From: Planctomycetota bacterium
Lineage (GTDB): Bacteria > Planctomycetota > Phycisphaerae > UBA1845
Assembly: GCA_016208685.1 (NCBI GenBank)
Contig: JACQXM010000032.1
Coordinates: forward strand, 1-64,000
DNA length: 64,000 nt
Direction: 5' to 3'
Below the pieces are notes generated by a model that saw only the letters and a program-made list of their open reading frames with translations, did not search any database and was not told the origin of the DNA. A program made the translations under genes and the position numbers. Within the stretch, counting starts at the first letter, position 1, and each line of letters opens with the position of its first letter. Shown one piece after another: positions 45,257 to 55,397 of this stretch.

Positions 45257-46522
45257 ATGGGAAATACGGCGCGAAGCCGGTTCGAGGCGATCGCGGAAGC
45301 GGACCCGGAAATCCTGCCGGTCATGCAGGCGGAGGTGCGGCGGCAGCAGGAGACCATCGAGCTGATCGCCTCGGAGAATCATGTCTCGACCGCCGTCCTC
45401 GAAGCCCTGGGGTCGGTCTTTACCAACAAGTACGCCGAGGGATATCCCGGCAAGCGCTACTACGGCGGCTGCGAGAACATGGACGCGGTCGAGGATTTGG
45501 CGCGGCAGCGGCTCAAGCGCCTCTTCGGCTGCGACCACGCCAACGTACAGCCGCACTCCGGCAGCCAGGCGAACGCCGCCGTCTATCTGGCAGTGCTGCA
45601 ACCGGGTGACACCATTCTGTCGCTCGACCTGGCCCACGGCGGACATCTCTCCCACGGCCTCAAAGTGAACATGAGCGGTCTGCTCTTCAAGATCGTGGCT
45701 TACGGTGTCGACCGCAAAACGGAGCAGTTTGATTTCGCCGAGATTCGCCGCCTGGCACGAGAGGCCAGGCCGAAGCTCATCATTTCCGGCGCCTCGGCCT
45801 ATCCGCGAACCATCGACTTTGACACTTTCTCGGAGATCGCCGCCGAAGTCGGCGCCGTACACATGGCCGACATCGCGCACATCGCGGGGATGGTGGCCGT
45901 CGGACTTCACCCCAGCCCCGTGCCCACGGCCGGTTTCGTCACCAGCACCACGCACAAGACCCTGCGCGGCCCGCGCGGCGGGCTCATCATGTGCAAGGAG
46001 GAGTTCACCAAGAAGCTCGACTCGCGAATCTTCCCGGGCACCCAGGGCGGACCGCTCATGCACTGCATCGCCGCCAAGGCGGTGGCCTTCGCGGAGGCGC
46101 TCAAGCCCGCGTTCAAGAGCTATCAGGAGCAGATTCTGCGGAACGCCAAGGCCCTGGCGGAGTCCCTGGTCGCCAAGGGCAACCGCCTGGTCTCCGGCGG
46201 GACGGACAACCACCTGATGCTGCTCGACCTTCGCCCGGCCTACCCCGACGTAACCGGCAAGCAGGCCGAGGATTGGCTGGTGGCGTCGAACATCGTGGTC
46301 AACAAGAACATGATCCCCTTCGACGAACGCACGCCGACGCAGACCAGCGGCCTGCGCATCGGCACGCCGGCGGCCACTACGCGCGGCATGAAAGAGGCGG
46401 AGATGCGGACGGTGGCCGGCCTCATCGACCGTGTGCTCCGCTCCGGCGGCGATGCGGCGACCATTGCCGCGGTGCGCGGCGAGGTGCTCGAACTCTGCCG
46501 GCAGTTTCTGCTCTATGACTAA
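45257..46522 (+). CDS. glyA: Serine hydroxymethyltransferase
   Basis: PLP enzyme of 421 residues that interconverts serine and glycine with tetrahydrofolate. Typical segments: [57 protein letters not shown], and [13 protein letters not shown] in which K234 binds PLP. The ATG at 45257 has AGAGGTG upstream; an in-frame start 14 codons earlier is less likely. The following small gene begins 8 bases before its stop. Confidence 0.97.
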   Translation: MGNTARSRFEAIAEADPEILPVMQAEVRRQQETIELIASENHVSTAVLEALGSVFTNKYAEGYPGKRYYGGCENMDAVEDLARQRLKRLFGCDHANVQPHSGSQANAAVYLAVLQPGDTILSLDLAHGGHLSHGLKVNMSGLLFKIVAYGVDRKTEQFDFAEIRRLAREARPKLIISGASAYPRTIDFDTFSEIAAEVGAVHMADIAHIAGMVAVGLHPSPVPTAGFVTSTTHKTLRGPRGGLIMCKEEFTKKLDSRIFPGTQGGPLMHCIAAKAVAFAEALKPAFKSYQEQILRNAKALAESLVAKGNRLVSGGTDNHLMLLDLRPAYPDVTGKQAEDWLVASNIVVNKNMIPFDERTPTQTSGLRIGTPAATTRGMKEAEMRTVAGLIDRVLRSGGDAATIAAVRGEVLELCRQFLLYD

Positions 46523-47231
46523 CTTGCGGGGACGGGCCAGGTCGAACCCGCCTACTGAATGCTCCGCCTCGCGGCTGCCGGTGGGTCCGCGGGCCCACCG
46601 CCGTCGTGGTCGGGACTTCCTTACAGGCGCCCCCCTCGGCCTGCTTCTAACATGCCCACTGCTCGTTGGCTGCGCCGGCGGCGCGTCCATCCACGTCATC
46701 ACGCTGGAAGGCAAGCGACTGAACCTGACCGGTCCGCTGCTTGCCACCGTTCACGTCGATGAGTGCTACCATTGGGTCGACGACCAGGGACGGGTGTGTG
46801 TCGCCATGCGCGGGACGCGCGGCTCGCTGCTGGGGGCGCGATTCTCGAGGGAGTTCGTGCTTTCAATGGTCGCCCCGGGCGTGCCGGCGGGGACCACTCG
46901 TGGTTACACGGCCACCCGCCAGACGCTCCGCACCAAGACCCGTTCCGGCTACTCGCATAGCCGGGCCGCGTCGCTTTCGGGAGCGCTGGTGCTGTGGGAT
47001 TGGGGCAAAGCGACGCTTCGCGGAAGGCTGCGCGTAATCGCCAAGCAGCAGGCCTATTCGGTTCTCAGCGGCTGGAGCAACGACGGACGCGTGCTGCTCC
47101 TGGGAGAGTTCCGTGCGGTTCGCAATCGCCGCCAGGGCGAGGGCATCCTGGCGCGTACGGAGGAGGGCGGCATGGCCCGCGCGTCCGAGCCTGTCCCGGC
47201 AGCAAAAACGGAAGCCGGCGCGCCGCAATAG
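46515..47231 (+). CDS. Putative lipoprotein of unknown function
   Basis: Protein of 238 residues with a late hydrophobic segment ending in a lipobox-like LLVGC ([16 protein letters not shown]). A shorter version starting at GTG 46581 would place this signal at a normal position. The mature part has [16 protein letters not shown] and ends Arg/Glu-rich. I recognise no family. The ATG overlaps the glyA stop by 8 bases, suggesting coupling; it ends 10 bases from the convergent histidine kinase gene. Confidence 0.6.
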   Translation: MTNLRGRARSNPPTECSASRLPVGPRAHRRRGRDFLTGAPLGLLLTCPLLVGCAGGASIHVITLEGKRLNLTGPLLATVHVDECYHWVDDQGRVCVAMRGTRGSLLGARFSREFVLSMVAPGVPAGTTRGYTATRQTLRTKTRSGYSHSRAASLSGALVLWDWGKATLRGRLRVIAKQQAYSVLSGWSNDGRVLLLGEFRAVRNRRQGEGILARTEEGGMARASEPVPAAKTEAGAPQ

Positions 47232-47241
47232 TCGTCCGCCG

Positions 47242-48855
47242 TTATCCGCGAAGCACCACGACACTGGCCCGCGTATCCCGCGCCGCCGGCCCGCGACGCG
47301 GAGGTCCATGTGCCGGTATCGCGACGGTGAAGCTTGAACCCTCGCCCAGGCGCGAGCGGACCCAGACGCGCCCTCCGGCCTGCTCCACCACCTCGCGCAC
47401 AATGGCCAGCCCCAGTCCCGTACCGGGGATTCCGGCGGCCAGAGCGTTGTTGCCGCGGCGAAAGGCATCGAACACCGAACCCTTGCCGGCGACGTCCTCG
47501 GCGCCCGCGAGCGCCTCGTCTTCCATGCCCATGCCGGTGTCGCTTACCGTCACACAGACCGTGTCCGAAGCGCCCACGTCGGGCGGCTGAACCGCCCGGC
47601 GCTCCCCGGCGGGCGGGGCGGTTCCCGCGCCGGCATCGCCGAACATGCGTTCCGTGCCGCGACAGACGAAAACCGTTACGCTGCCCTGTTGGGTGTACTT
47701 GATGGCGTTCTCCACGAGGTTGCTGATGCAGTCGTTCAGATCTCCGGGCTCGACCAGGGCGACCAGGGCATCCGGCTCGGCCTCGGCGGCATGGCAGGTG
47801 AGTCGCAAGTGCTTGCTCTCCGCTAAAGGCGCGTAGCGCCGGCAGACCTCGCGTGCCACTTCGGCGACGTCCACGCGTGCCTGCCGGTGACGCCGCGGAT
47901 CGGCCTCCTGCACCCGGGCCAGCGTGAGCAGCTCGCTCACCTGCTGGGCTCCGTCGCGGCAGCGCTGGCGCATGCGCTCGTAGGTCTTGCGGACAACGCC
48001 CTCCGGCACCACGCCGTCGGCGAGCAGCCCCACGAAGGTCTCGATGGAGGCCAGCGGACCCTTGAGCTGATGCGCCGCGGTCTGCATGAAGCGCGAACGG
48101 CGCAGTTGCAAATCGTGGATCGCCGCTTCCGAGCGGTGCAGCGCGTCGTAGGCCTCACGAAGTTGGCGTTCGCGCTCGTCGAGCCGGCGGGTGATATGCA
48201 ACATGAAGTACAGCGTGGCGAACACCCCGCAGGTCATTACCGCCAGCGTCGCCCCTACGTGCTCGCCGCGCGCGAACAGATTCGGCGAAGGAAACTGGGG
48301 CAGGAAGGCCCAATGCGGCGTGACCCAACCCGCGCACTCACCCGCCACCAGCAGGCCGTACAACAGCATCGCCCACGCGCCTTGGAGCAGCGCATGCCAG
48401 GACTTCAGCAGCAGCGCTCCGATGCCCATGTGGAAGAGATAGAACACGGCCATCGGGTTCTCCACCCCGCCGGTGTAGCGCAGAATGGCCGTGAGCAGGA
48501 ACAGGTCCACCGCCACTTGGGCGTTGGCAAACACCAGGGCGCTGCGGATGGCTCGGGCCTCGTCGATTTCAGGGCGGTGGAACTCCAGGATCAAGAAGCG
48601 CTGCAAAACCATCCACAGGGTGTTGACCGCGGCGAGCAGCAGAATGGCGAAGAGCAGGCGGCGCGGGCGTTCGACGTCGGGAGTAATGAAACGCTCCAGC
48701 GCCAGCACGGCGAACGCCGCGCCGACAAACGCCCAGCGCAGCCGGATGAACCAATGCACCTGAATCAGCGACATGAGGGCACCGGTGCGGTGCCGGGCAT
48801 GGCTGAACAGCGGGACGTCGGCGAGCATCGCTTTGCGATCGTCAGGGCCGGCCAT
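47242..48855 (-). CDS. Membrane sensor histidine kinase
   Basis: Protein of 537 residues. The N-terminal half has about six membrane helices (from HWFIRLRWAFVGAAFAVLAL to LAVMTCGVFATLYFML) like the 5TM/7TM-type input modules, then a coiled coil (RRLDERERQLREAYDALHRSEAAI). The H-box is AAHQLKGPLASIETF, with His followed by Gln and Lys-Gly-Pro instead of the usual Glu and Asn/Thr-Pro. N-box NLVENAIKY and G-boxes VSDTGMGM and GTGLGLAI are present; a Gly/Ala/Pro-rich insert of about 25 residues lies between N and G1. The ATG 48855 is preferred; in-frame ATGs lie up to 48897. No regulator is adjacent, so it is an orphan kinase. Confidence 0.88.
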   Translation of the reverse strand: MAGPDDRKAMLADVPLFSHARHRTGALMSLIQVHWFIRLRWAFVGAAFAVLALERFITPDVERPRRLLFAILLLAAVNTLWMVLQRFLILEFHRPEIDEARAIRSALVFANAQVAVDLFLLTAILRYTGGVENPMAVFYLFHMGIGALLLKSWHALLQGAWAMLLYGLLVAGECAGWVTPHWAFLPQFPSPNLFARGEHVGATLAVMTCGVFATLYFMLHITRRLDERERQLREAYDALHRSEAAIHDLQLRRSRFMQTAAHQLKGPLASIETFVGLLADGVVPEGVVRKTYERMRQRCRDGAQQVSELLTLARVQEADPRRHRQARVDVAEVAREVCRRYAPLAESKHLRLTCHAAEAEPDALVALVEPGDLNDCISNLVENAIKYTQQGSVTVFVCRGTERMFGDAGAGTAPPAGERRAVQPPDVGASDTVCVTVSDTGMGMEDEALAGAEDVAGKGSVFDAFRRGNNALAAGIPGTGLGLAIVREVVEQAGGRVWVRSRLGEGSSFTVAIPAHGPPRRGPAARDTRASVVVLRG

Positions 48856-48929
48856 GCGCGCGCCTTCCATCCGGTGCCGAGGGGCGAACTCCGGCACGCC
48901 AAGGCCCTTGCCGGGTGCGGCCGCCCTAC

Positions 48930-50945
48930 TTACGGTATCGGTCCGGTGAACGCCCCTTCAAAAGCCTGGTAGTCGAACAGATCAACGTCACCGTCATTAT
49001 CCATGTCGAAATCGTCGACCAACCCGACGCTTACTGAAGCCAGATACTCCGTAACGTTGCGGAACGCGCCGTTGCAATCGCGGACGGCACGATCCGCGAC
49101 CACCAGGCGGAGCGTATAGGCGCAGGGACGCAGTCCGGTAGTGTCCCATACCGCCAGCGGCTCATCGAGCATGGTTCCGCCGCCGCCGGCAAGCGGTACC
49201 CACCCGTGATAATCGCCACCGGTAACGGAGAGCTGCCATTCGTCCAGGTTCGCGTCCAGCGCCGTACCGCGCACCATGACCACACCCCCAACTCCCACGC
49301 ACGGCGCCGGTTCGGAGATGACCGCGATGGGCGGCGTGTTGTCCACGGTCACCTGAGTGCGGCGCGTGTCTTCGTGGCCGCACGTCGTCCGCCCCAACAG
49401 CTCCAGCGCGTACGTCCCGTCCGGAACGCCGCTCGCAGCCGTGTCCCACCGGCCCAGTGGATCATTGAGCACGGTGGACACGTAAAACGGCACCCCGGGC
49501 TCCACCGGCTGCCCCATCCCGCCCGCGCTCGGCCGCCACTGAAGGGTGTAGAGGTCGAAGCACTGGTCCCACGCCGTCCCATCGACGCACACCCCGCCCC
49601 CGACCACGCTGCCCGGATCCGGCGCCCTCAGTTCAAGGCTGTCGAATCCGGCATCGAGGCGCACGACGCGCTCGTCGACGGCCGTGCCCCCGCAATAGTC
49701 ACGTACCGCCAGCCGCAGGAGATACCAGCCCTCGCCCAGGCCGGCAGTGCTCCACACGCCCAGGAGACCGCCCGAAACCGGCGCGGTCCCCACGGCGATC
49801 AGGGACCACCCGCCCCCGCCGAGCGGCCGGACTTCAAGGACGAAGCGGTCGAACGTGCCGTCGGGATCGTCCGCGACCCCCATAACAGGAACGGAGTCGC
49901 AGACGCACGCCATCTCCGGCGGCGCAAGTAGCTGAGCCGTCGGTCCCGATTGGTCGTGCGAACAGGCGTCGACCACGTCAACCTGGACCCCCAGGCACAA
50001 TTCGCACAGCGCAACCTGAGGGTACGACGCCACCTGGAAGTAATACCGTTCTCCCGCGTGGGCGATCAGCGTCATCCGCGAGGCTCGACCCGTGCATTCG
50101 TTCTCGCATTCCGGGGCACCAAAGGTGTCGTCAATGCAATCCACGTACGCCAGCAGCCCGCCGCAATCGCCACGATAGGCCTGCACCACCGTGTCGTAGT
50201 TCGTTTCCGGCAGACAGGTGCTGAATGTCAGCGGGCCGGTGACCGCAGGCGTCACGCCGTACCAGACCGTGTTCCCGAAGGCACTGGGCGTGCACGTCGG
50301 CTGAGGCTGGCCGGGGAGCGCGAATGCGTCCTGGGCATCGACGAAGTCGTATTGGGTGCCCGGAGCACCGGAAAGCTCGCGCGCCGTGGCGCATGTGATG
50401 TTCGTCGGAGCCACGCCGCAGGGGGTGCCGACGGTTACGATTACACCCAAACACAGAGGGCAGCCGGTGGGGTTGCCGTTGTACGAACCCACCGCAAAGC
50501 GATAGCGCTGCCCGGACGTGGCCTCCACCGTGACCCGCGACCCCGCACCCGAGCAGCCGCTGGCGCAGGCCGGCTCGTTGGTGTCGTCGTTGCAGTCCTC
50601 CGGCGTCATGAACTCGCACCGGTCGTCGCCGCCCTCCCAGACCTCGAGTACAGTGTCGTAGCCTGTGCCCGGGTGACAGGTGGTGATGGTCATCGGGCCG
50701 CCGACTTCCGGAGTGACTTCGAACCAGACGATGTGCCCCGACTGCACCTGGCACAGCGGATTGTTCACCCCCACCGGGGACACGTCCATGAGCACGACGT
50801 GTTGCCCTTCGTAGCCCGGAATCACCCTCGGCTGCATGCAGTCCGGCGTGGGCGGTTCGCCGAACGGACAGACCTGCGCGCCGGCGCCCGCAGTGCATAG
50901 CCATCCCACGCAGCCGGCCAGAATCACCACTCGCGAACGTGACAT
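48930..50945 (-). CDS. Secreted multi-domain protein with dockerin-like end
   Basis: Exported protein of 671 residues with a signal peptide (1-24, ending AGAGA). It contains two related N-terminal beta domains of about 140 residues (HIVWFEVTPEVGGPMTITTCHPGTGYDTVLEVWEG and NTVWYGVTPAVTGPLTFSTC), Cys-rich with GCPLCLGV and LCELCLGV, then several Ig-like segments. The C-terminus reads DMDNDGDVDLFDYQAFEGAFTGP, half of a dockerin-like calcium repeat. A GA-rich RBS (GAGGAGGAGG) is a few bases before the ATG; the frame is open to 51200 with implausible sequence. Function unknown, probably surface-associated. Confidence 0.85.
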   Translation of the reverse strand: MSRSRVVILAGCVGWLCTAGAGAQVCPFGEPPTPDCMQPRVIPGYEGQHVVLMDVSPVGVNNPLCQVQSGHIVWFEVTPEVGGPMTITTCHPGTGYDTVLEVWEGGDDRCEFMTPEDCNDDTNEPACASGCSGAGSRVTVEATSGQRYRFAVGSYNGNPTGCPLCLGVIVTVGTPCGVAPTNITCATARELSGAPGTQYDFVDAQDAFALPGQPQPTCTPSAFGNTVWYGVTPAVTGPLTFSTCLPETNYDTVVQAYRGDCGGLLAYVDCIDDTFGAPECENECTGRASRMTLIAHAGERYYFQVASYPQVALCELCLGVQVDVVDACSHDQSGPTAQLLAPPEMACVCDSVPVMGVADDPDGTFDRFVLEVRPLGGGGWSLIAVGTAPVSGGLLGVWSTAGLGEGWYLLRLAVRDYCGGTAVDERVVRLDAGFDSLELRAPDPGSVVGGGVCVDGTAWDQCFDLYTLQWRPSAGGMGQPVEPGVPFYVSTVLNDPLGRWDTAASGVPDGTYALELLGRTTCGHEDTRRTQVTVDNTPPIAVISEPAPCVGVGGVVMVRGTALDANLDEWQLSVTGGDYHGWVPLAGGGGTMLDEPLAVWDTTGLRPCAYTLRLVVADRAVRDCNGAFRNVTEYLASVSVGLVDDFDMDNDGDVDLFDYQAFEGAFTGPIP

Positions 50946-51528
50946 GTGTTGCCTCCTCCTCGCGTTCCATGATGACGGGGGGCGTGACGCCGCACGCGGT
51001 CCCCGCTGCAAACTGGCGGTACCCAACGCCACACGGCCTCCACGGCGGAGCCGGGGCGCAAGCGCTGCCGGAGGAGTGCTTCCTGCAAGCGGCGCGCCAT
51101 GCACTTCAGGAGACGCAGCCGCCGCGGCGGGAGCTTGGGGATAATCCGTGGTCAAGCGACCGCCCGACCCTCCAGCGGCAGTAGGCGCGACGGCATGCAC
51201 TGCCCCTTCATACAGTTAGACTGCTTACTTAACGCAAGACGGGAGCGGCGTCGGATGGGCTCGAAGCAGGCGGCGCCGCCGGACGTCCGCGACCACCGTC
51301 CCGACTACGGCGCCGCCCCGCCGGGAGGCCTGGAAAGGCCGCCCCCGGGGCGCTACGCTGGGTGACCCGGCATGGTTCCTCGGCATCCAAACGGGCCGGG
51401 GCCCGGAGCGCGCTATGCCGCGCGGCCCACCGGAGCGACAGCCGATCGCCCGTGCGGGCTCGGTTCTGCCGGCCCGCCCGGCTCGGCGGGCGGCAGAATG
51501 CGACAACCGAAGGAAGCGGAGAACCCTG
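50946..51528. other. Divergent intergenic region before the nitroreductase
   Basis: This 583-base gap contains no supportable gene. A short AT-rich stretch near 51210-51240 stands out in GC-rich surroundings and may mark a promoter, but I cannot fit a good -35/-10 pair with confidence. Confidence 0.45.
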
Positions 51529-52203
51529 ATGCCCGCAAAGATGATCCCCTACTCCCTGGCGGAACGTAGTGACGCGGAACTGCAATCCCGCGCCGACGCC
51601 CTGCTGGCCGAAATGGCCAGCCGCCGGAGCTGCCGCGTGTTCAGCGACCGGCCGATCCCCCGCCGGCTCATCGAGACCCTCATCGCCATCGGACACTCGG
51701 CGCCCAGCGGAGCCAATCGCAAGCCGTGGCGCTTCGTGGCCGTGGGCGACCCGGCGCTCAAGCACGAAGTCCGCCTGGCGGCGGAGGCCGAGGAACGCGC
51801 CAACTATCAACACCGCTTCCCGGTGGATTGGCTCGAAGCCCTGGAACCCATAGGAACGAACGCACAGAAGCCTTTTCTCGACGTCGCCCCGTGGCTCGTG
51901 GTGATGTTCCGCATCGACTGGGAGGAAACTGGCGGGCAACGGGTGCAGAACTATTACCCCATGGAGTCTACGGGAATCGCGGCCGGCATGTTCCTTATGG
52001 CGTGTCACCAGGTCGGGCTGGCGACTCTGACGCATACGCCCAATCCCATGAAGTTCCTGCGCGAGCTGCTCGGCCGGCCCGCCAACGAGAAGCCGTTCCT
52101 GCTGATTCCGGTGGGCTGGCCCGCGGCGGACTCCGTCGTCCCCGACCTGCCCAAGAAACCGTTGAGCGAAGCCCTACAGTGGAACGCCAACGCACCAATG
52201 TGA
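51529..52203 (+). CDS. Nitroreductase-family flavoprotein
   Basis: FMN-dependent oxidoreductase of 224 residues. RRSCRVFSDRPIPRRLIETLIAIGHSAPSGANRKPWRFVAV is the classic N-terminal FMN site, and GIAAGMFLMACHQVGLATL plus a C-terminal LIPVGWPAADSVVPD complete the fold. It resembles the iodotyrosine-dehalogenase-like branch; the substrate is unknown. The ATG has GCGGAG at a suitable distance; the longer frame upstream is rejected. It is followed by the tandem repeat at 52234-52485. Confidence 0.9.
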   Translation: MPAKMIPYSLAERSDAELQSRADALLAEMASRRSCRVFSDRPIPRRLIETLIAIGHSAPSGANRKPWRFVAVGDPALKHEVRLAAEAEERANYQHRFPVDWLEALEPIGTNAQKPFLDVAPWLVVMFRIDWEETGGQRVQNYYPMESTGIAAGMFLMACHQVGLATLTHTPNPMKFLRELLGRPANEKPFLLIPVGWPAADSVVPDLPKKPLSEALQWNANAPM

Positions 52204-52233
52204 CGGTCGTGGTGCCGCTGCCGCCGCGCCCTC

Positions 52234-52485
52234 TGCGCGCGCTGATCGAGTGCGCCAACGCAGCCCATTCTCAGGGTGCCATGGCCATGCGCAGCGCCGC
52301 CATGCCCAGGAAAGACATGCCGGCGCGCGGCGGTGCCGTGCTTGGGCATGCCGCCGCCCCCAATGCGCGCGCTGATCCAGTGCGCCAACGCAGCCCATTC
52401 TCAGGGTGCCATGGCCAAGCACGGCGCCGCCATGCCCAGGAAAGACATGCCGGCGCGCGGCCGTGCCGTGCCTGGCCATGCCGCC
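52234..52485. repeat. Two tandem 130-base non-coding repeat units
   Basis: Unit 1 (52234-52363) and unit 2 (52364-52485) share a 130-base period and differ at roughly seven positions over 120 bases. Each contains GCCCATTCTCAGGGTGCC, then CATGCCCAGGAAAGACATGCC, and CATG-centred palindromic bits that can fold. Each unit can be translated as a run of about 40 residues, but the run has no start or family. They fill the gap between the nitroreductase and CDF genes and look like a copied intergenic repeat. Confidence 0.8.
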
Positions 52486-52514
52486 CAACCTGCAGTATCG
52501 GGTGCGTCGCAGCA

Positions 52515-53471
52515 CTAGCGCGACTCCGCTGCCGCCGTTTGTCGTGCCGGCTGCAAGGGATCGTTCATCCCGGGATGGCCCTGGGGGTGGGCTCCGACGT
52601 GGTCCGCCGGCTCAACATGGGACGTGACCCAGACCCGTTGCCCGGAGAAGGCACTCTCCAGCCGCTGCTCCACTTTCGTCGCCCGGGCGTGGGCTTCCAC
52701 GGTCTGCAGCTCGCCCGGCACCAGGAGATGCACGTCCAGCCAGATCTGGTCGTTGGCCTGCCGGCAGCGCAAGTGGTGGAAGTCGTGAATGAGACCTTCC
52801 CGAACCGCCTGCCCCAGAACCTCGGCAAACCGCTGGGAGAGCGCCTCATCAACCTCGTCCATCAGCCCGGCCAGCGCCCGGCGAATCAGCGACGCACCGC
52901 TGCCCAGAATGACCGTGCCCAGGACGATGGCGGCGACCGAGTCGATCCACTGCAGGCCGGTAGTGACCACCAGCGTGAGCCCGACGATAGCAGCCGCGGT
53001 CGTCCAGACGTCGGTCAGCACGTGCTTGCCGTTGGCGACCAGGATGAAGGCATGATGCCGCCGCCCGATGAGGATCAACATCAGGCCGACGCCGAGGTTC
53101 ACGACCGCCACCGCGCCGGCCAGCACCAGCCCGGTCTCCAGGCGCTGAAGCTCCGGCCCGCGAATCAGCGCCGTGATGCCGCTGTAAATGACGGTCAACG
53201 CCGCGGCGAACACCAGCGCCCCCTCGAAGCCTGCCGAAAGGTAGGCGATGCGGCCGTGGCCGTACGGGTGCTTTGCGTCGGCGGGGCGCGAGGCGTACCA
53301 GAGGCTGTAGGTTGCGAAACCGGTGGCGGCGAGGTGCACGACGGATTCGGCGGCGTCGGAGAACAACGCCGCGCTATGAGTCAGGGCGTAGGCCGTGAGC
53401 TTGCCTGCGAGGATCACGAAGGAACTCGACAGGCTGATGGTCATGGCGACCTGGCGCGGGTCGCGCTTCAT
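52515..53471 (-). CDS. Cation diffusion facilitator (CDF) transporter
   Basis: Metal exporter of 318 residues with about six membrane helices and a cytosolic C-terminal domain. The TM2 metal site reads HSAALFSDAAES and TM5 HVLTDVWTT, the latter with the HxxxD pair; HPYGHGRIAYL is the family loop. TM2 lacks the usual second Asp, so specificity (Zn, Fe, Mn) is not clear. The C-terminal domain has IHDFHHLRCRQANDQIWLDVHLLVPG. The ATG 53471 is preferred over an upstream open extension. No operon partner. Confidence 0.9.
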   Translation of the reverse strand: MKRDPRQVAMTISLSSSFVILAGKLTAYALTHSAALFSDAAESVVHLAATGFATYSLWYASRPADAKHPYGHGRIAYLSAGFEGALVFAAALTVIYSGITALIRGPELQRLETGLVLAGAVAVVNLGVGLMLILIGRRHHAFILVANGKHVLTDVWTTAAAIVGLTLVVTTGLQWIDSVAAIVLGTVILGSGASLIRRALAGLMDEVDEALSQRFAEVLGQAVREGLIHDFHHLRCRQANDQIWLDVHLLVPGELQTVEAHARATKVEQRLESAFSGQRVWVTSHVEPADHVGAHPQGHPGMNDPLQPARQTAAAESR

Positions 53472-53638
53472 AGCAACGGCAGCCGTCGTCCTCCGTACAC
53501 CGACCGCTGGTTTACCCGATGGCCCGGGCCCGCACAAGCCGCCGCGCTGGCGGCGGTGGCGCAAGCTCGGCGCGGTCAAGAACCGTCGCCATCTGCACAG
53601 GGACAGACCGTGCGCCGGCCCGCGCCGGCAGGCTGTCG

Positions 53639-53827
53639 CTAGTCGCCCTCCTGGGGCGCCGGAAACAGCATGCCCAGAATCGCCGCGGTTCGGTCTTCGA
53701 TGACGCCGGCCGCGCCGCCGACCATGGCGTCGCGAAACTCGCGCTGCGCCCGGCTATTACACGCGCCCGCCAAGCCGCAGGCGCACAGCAGGCCGACCGT
53801 GACGATCACTCGCACGATTCGCATCAT
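53639..53827 (-). CDS. Small putative lipoprotein downstream of the porin
   Basis: Protein of 62 residues: a signal segment (RIVRVIVTVGLLCACGLAGAC) with Cys residues that could be a lipobox, then a short tail (REFRDAMVGGAAGVIEDRTAAILGMLF). The ATGATG start has AGGAG seven bases upstream and begins 10 bases after the porin stop, so it is co-transcribed. Function unknown; possibly an accessory of the porin. Confidence 0.65.
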   Translation of the reverse strand: MMRIVRVIVTVGLLCACGLAGACNSRAQREFRDAMVGGAAGVIEDRTAAILGMLFPAPQEGD

Positions 53828-53837
53828 GAAACAGCTC

Positions 53838-55397
53838 CTAGAACTTGAACGCGTATTGCACATAAAAGAGATCCGGGTCCTGGCTCGGACCCGTCTGCTC
53901 GACAAACTCGTTGTGCCAGAAGTGTGACCACCCGAGCAGAAGCGATGAGTGTACGTCGATCTGCCACAGAACGGTGATGTCAACTTCCTCGCCCAACTCA
54001 GTGTCGCTCAGGCCGGTGGCGTCCCGTCGTCCGGCGGCGCCACCCGCGTCGTACACCGCGTCGCGGTTGGCGTTGAGCCAGAAGGCGTGATAGGCGATCG
54101 CCGTCCGCACCTTCTTCTCGACGGGCCAGGCCGCGAGGTTGACGTTCACGACGGTGGTGTTCTGTCGCCCGATCAGATCGAGGAACCCCAGGTATTTGTG
54201 GCCCAGAGGAAACAACTGATCGAACGTGCCGACCTTGCCGTCGAACGGATCCTCGTCGCCGCTGGCCCAGTCGAAGCCACTACCGATCCGCGGCTTCCAC
54301 GGACACTTCTCGAAGGTGTATCCGCCGTCCAGCGACCAGCTCCACGCCTGAACGGTGTCGCCCGCCCAATGCCCCCATTGCCCAGCGAGCTCGGCGTCGT
54401 AGTCCCACGCGCCGGTCTTGCCGGAGAAACGCGAGCCCAGGGTGTAGATGCTGCGATCGCCGGCGTTGCCGTTGGGGTTCACACGGTTGCCGGTGTCGTC
54501 GGTGGCGAAGAAATAAAAGTCCAGCGCATGCCGCGGTATCCCCTTGTAGGTGACGTAGGCGCCGTAGAAGTCGTGGTCTTCGTCGTAGCGATCGTGCTGT
54601 TTCCGCTGCACGATCACCGGTTTGGCGTACCACAGGTCGATGTCCCACTTCTCATACTTGGCGAACAGCTTCACCGCATCGAAGCGCCGGCGGACGGTGG
54701 CCCACTCCAGCGGTGACACCAGGCGCTCGGCACCGTAGCGGAGCTCCTGCCGGCCCACGCGCAGCGTCCACGGCTGCTGCTCCCCGAAGAGCCGCAGGTC
54801 GAAGAACATCTGGTGCAAGTCCCACCGGTTCTCGTCGATGGCGCGGCGGGGAAGGTCGCGATCTTCGTCAAAGGCGGCGACTCCCTGCACGAACACCCGC
54901 AGCAGCTTGCGGTACTTGAAATCCGCGTGCAGGAAGTACCGAAACAGCGTGAAAGTGTCCTGCGCCCGCTCCGCGGTCCCGAATGTCTTGTTGGTCTCGG
55001 CCTCCATGCGGAACCGCACCTCGCCGCCGAGCGTCAATCGCCAATCGTCGCTCAGGTGGACGTTCTTGATCGGATCGAAGAAGTCCTTTTCATAGGACTC
55101 CGGATCCCCGTCGAGGTAGCTGAAATCCTCGTCGTAGCGCAGGTCAAGGAACTTGGGCTTCGCCTTGGGTGGTGTGCTCGGGGCCGCCGCCTTCTCCTCG
55201 ACAGTTTGGGCGGGCTTGTCCCCCGGAGCCGGAGGTTGCGTCGGCGGAGAAGCGGCGGCGGGCGGCGCGCCGTCGCCGGCCGGCTTGACGGGGGTTTCGT
55301 CACTTGTCTTCGGCGGCGGCGCGGGGACCGCGACTTCCGCCACCGTCATCAGGAACAGAAACCCCATCCCTGTGTTGCGGATTTGCCTGCTACGCAT
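53838..55397 (-). CDS. Outer-membrane porin, alginate-export (AlgE-like) family
   Basis: Outer-membrane beta-barrel of 519 residues with a signal sequence (about 1-29), a Pro/Ala/Lys-rich linker (about 32-90), and a barrel rich in alternating aromatic residues ending YVQYAFKF, a typical C-terminal Phe. The segment WRLTLGGEVRFRMEAETN and RVGRQELRYGAERLVSPLEW match the AlgE-like family. The permeant is unknown; no alginate genes are nearby. GGAAGGGT precedes the ATG by a few bases. A small lipoprotein gene follows. Confidence 0.88.
   Translation of the reverse strand: MRSRQIRNTGMGFLFLMTVAEVAVPAPPPKTSDETPVKPAGDGAPPAAASPPTQPPAPGDKPAQTVEEKAAAPSTPPKAKPKFLDLRYDEDFSYLDGDPESYEKDFFDPIKNVHLSDDWRLTLGGEVRFRMEAETNKTFGTAERAQDTFTLFRYFLHADFKYRKLLRVFVQGVAAFDEDRDLPRRAIDENRWDLHQMFFDLRLFGEQQPWTLRVGRQELRYGAERLVSPLEWATVRRRFDAVKLFAKYEKWDIDLWYAKPVIVQRKQHDRYDEDHDFYGAYVTYKGIPRHALDFYFFATDDTGNRVNPNGNAGDRSIYTLGSRFSGKTGAWDYDAELAGQWGHWAGDTVQAWSWSLDGGYTFEKCPWKPRIGSGFDWASGDEDPFDGKVGTFDQLFPLGHKYLGFLDLIGRQNTTVVNVNLAAWPVEKKVRTAIAYHAFWLNANRDAVYDAGGAAGRRDATGLSDTELGEEVDITVLWQIDVHSSLLLGWSHFWHNEFVEQTGPSQDPDLFYVQYAFKF

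Noticed and set aside
37526..51000. A true cellulosome
   Set aside because: Dockerin-like ends and cohesin-like domains are common in planctomycete secreted proteins and no glycoside hydrolase or scaffoldin partner is in the window.
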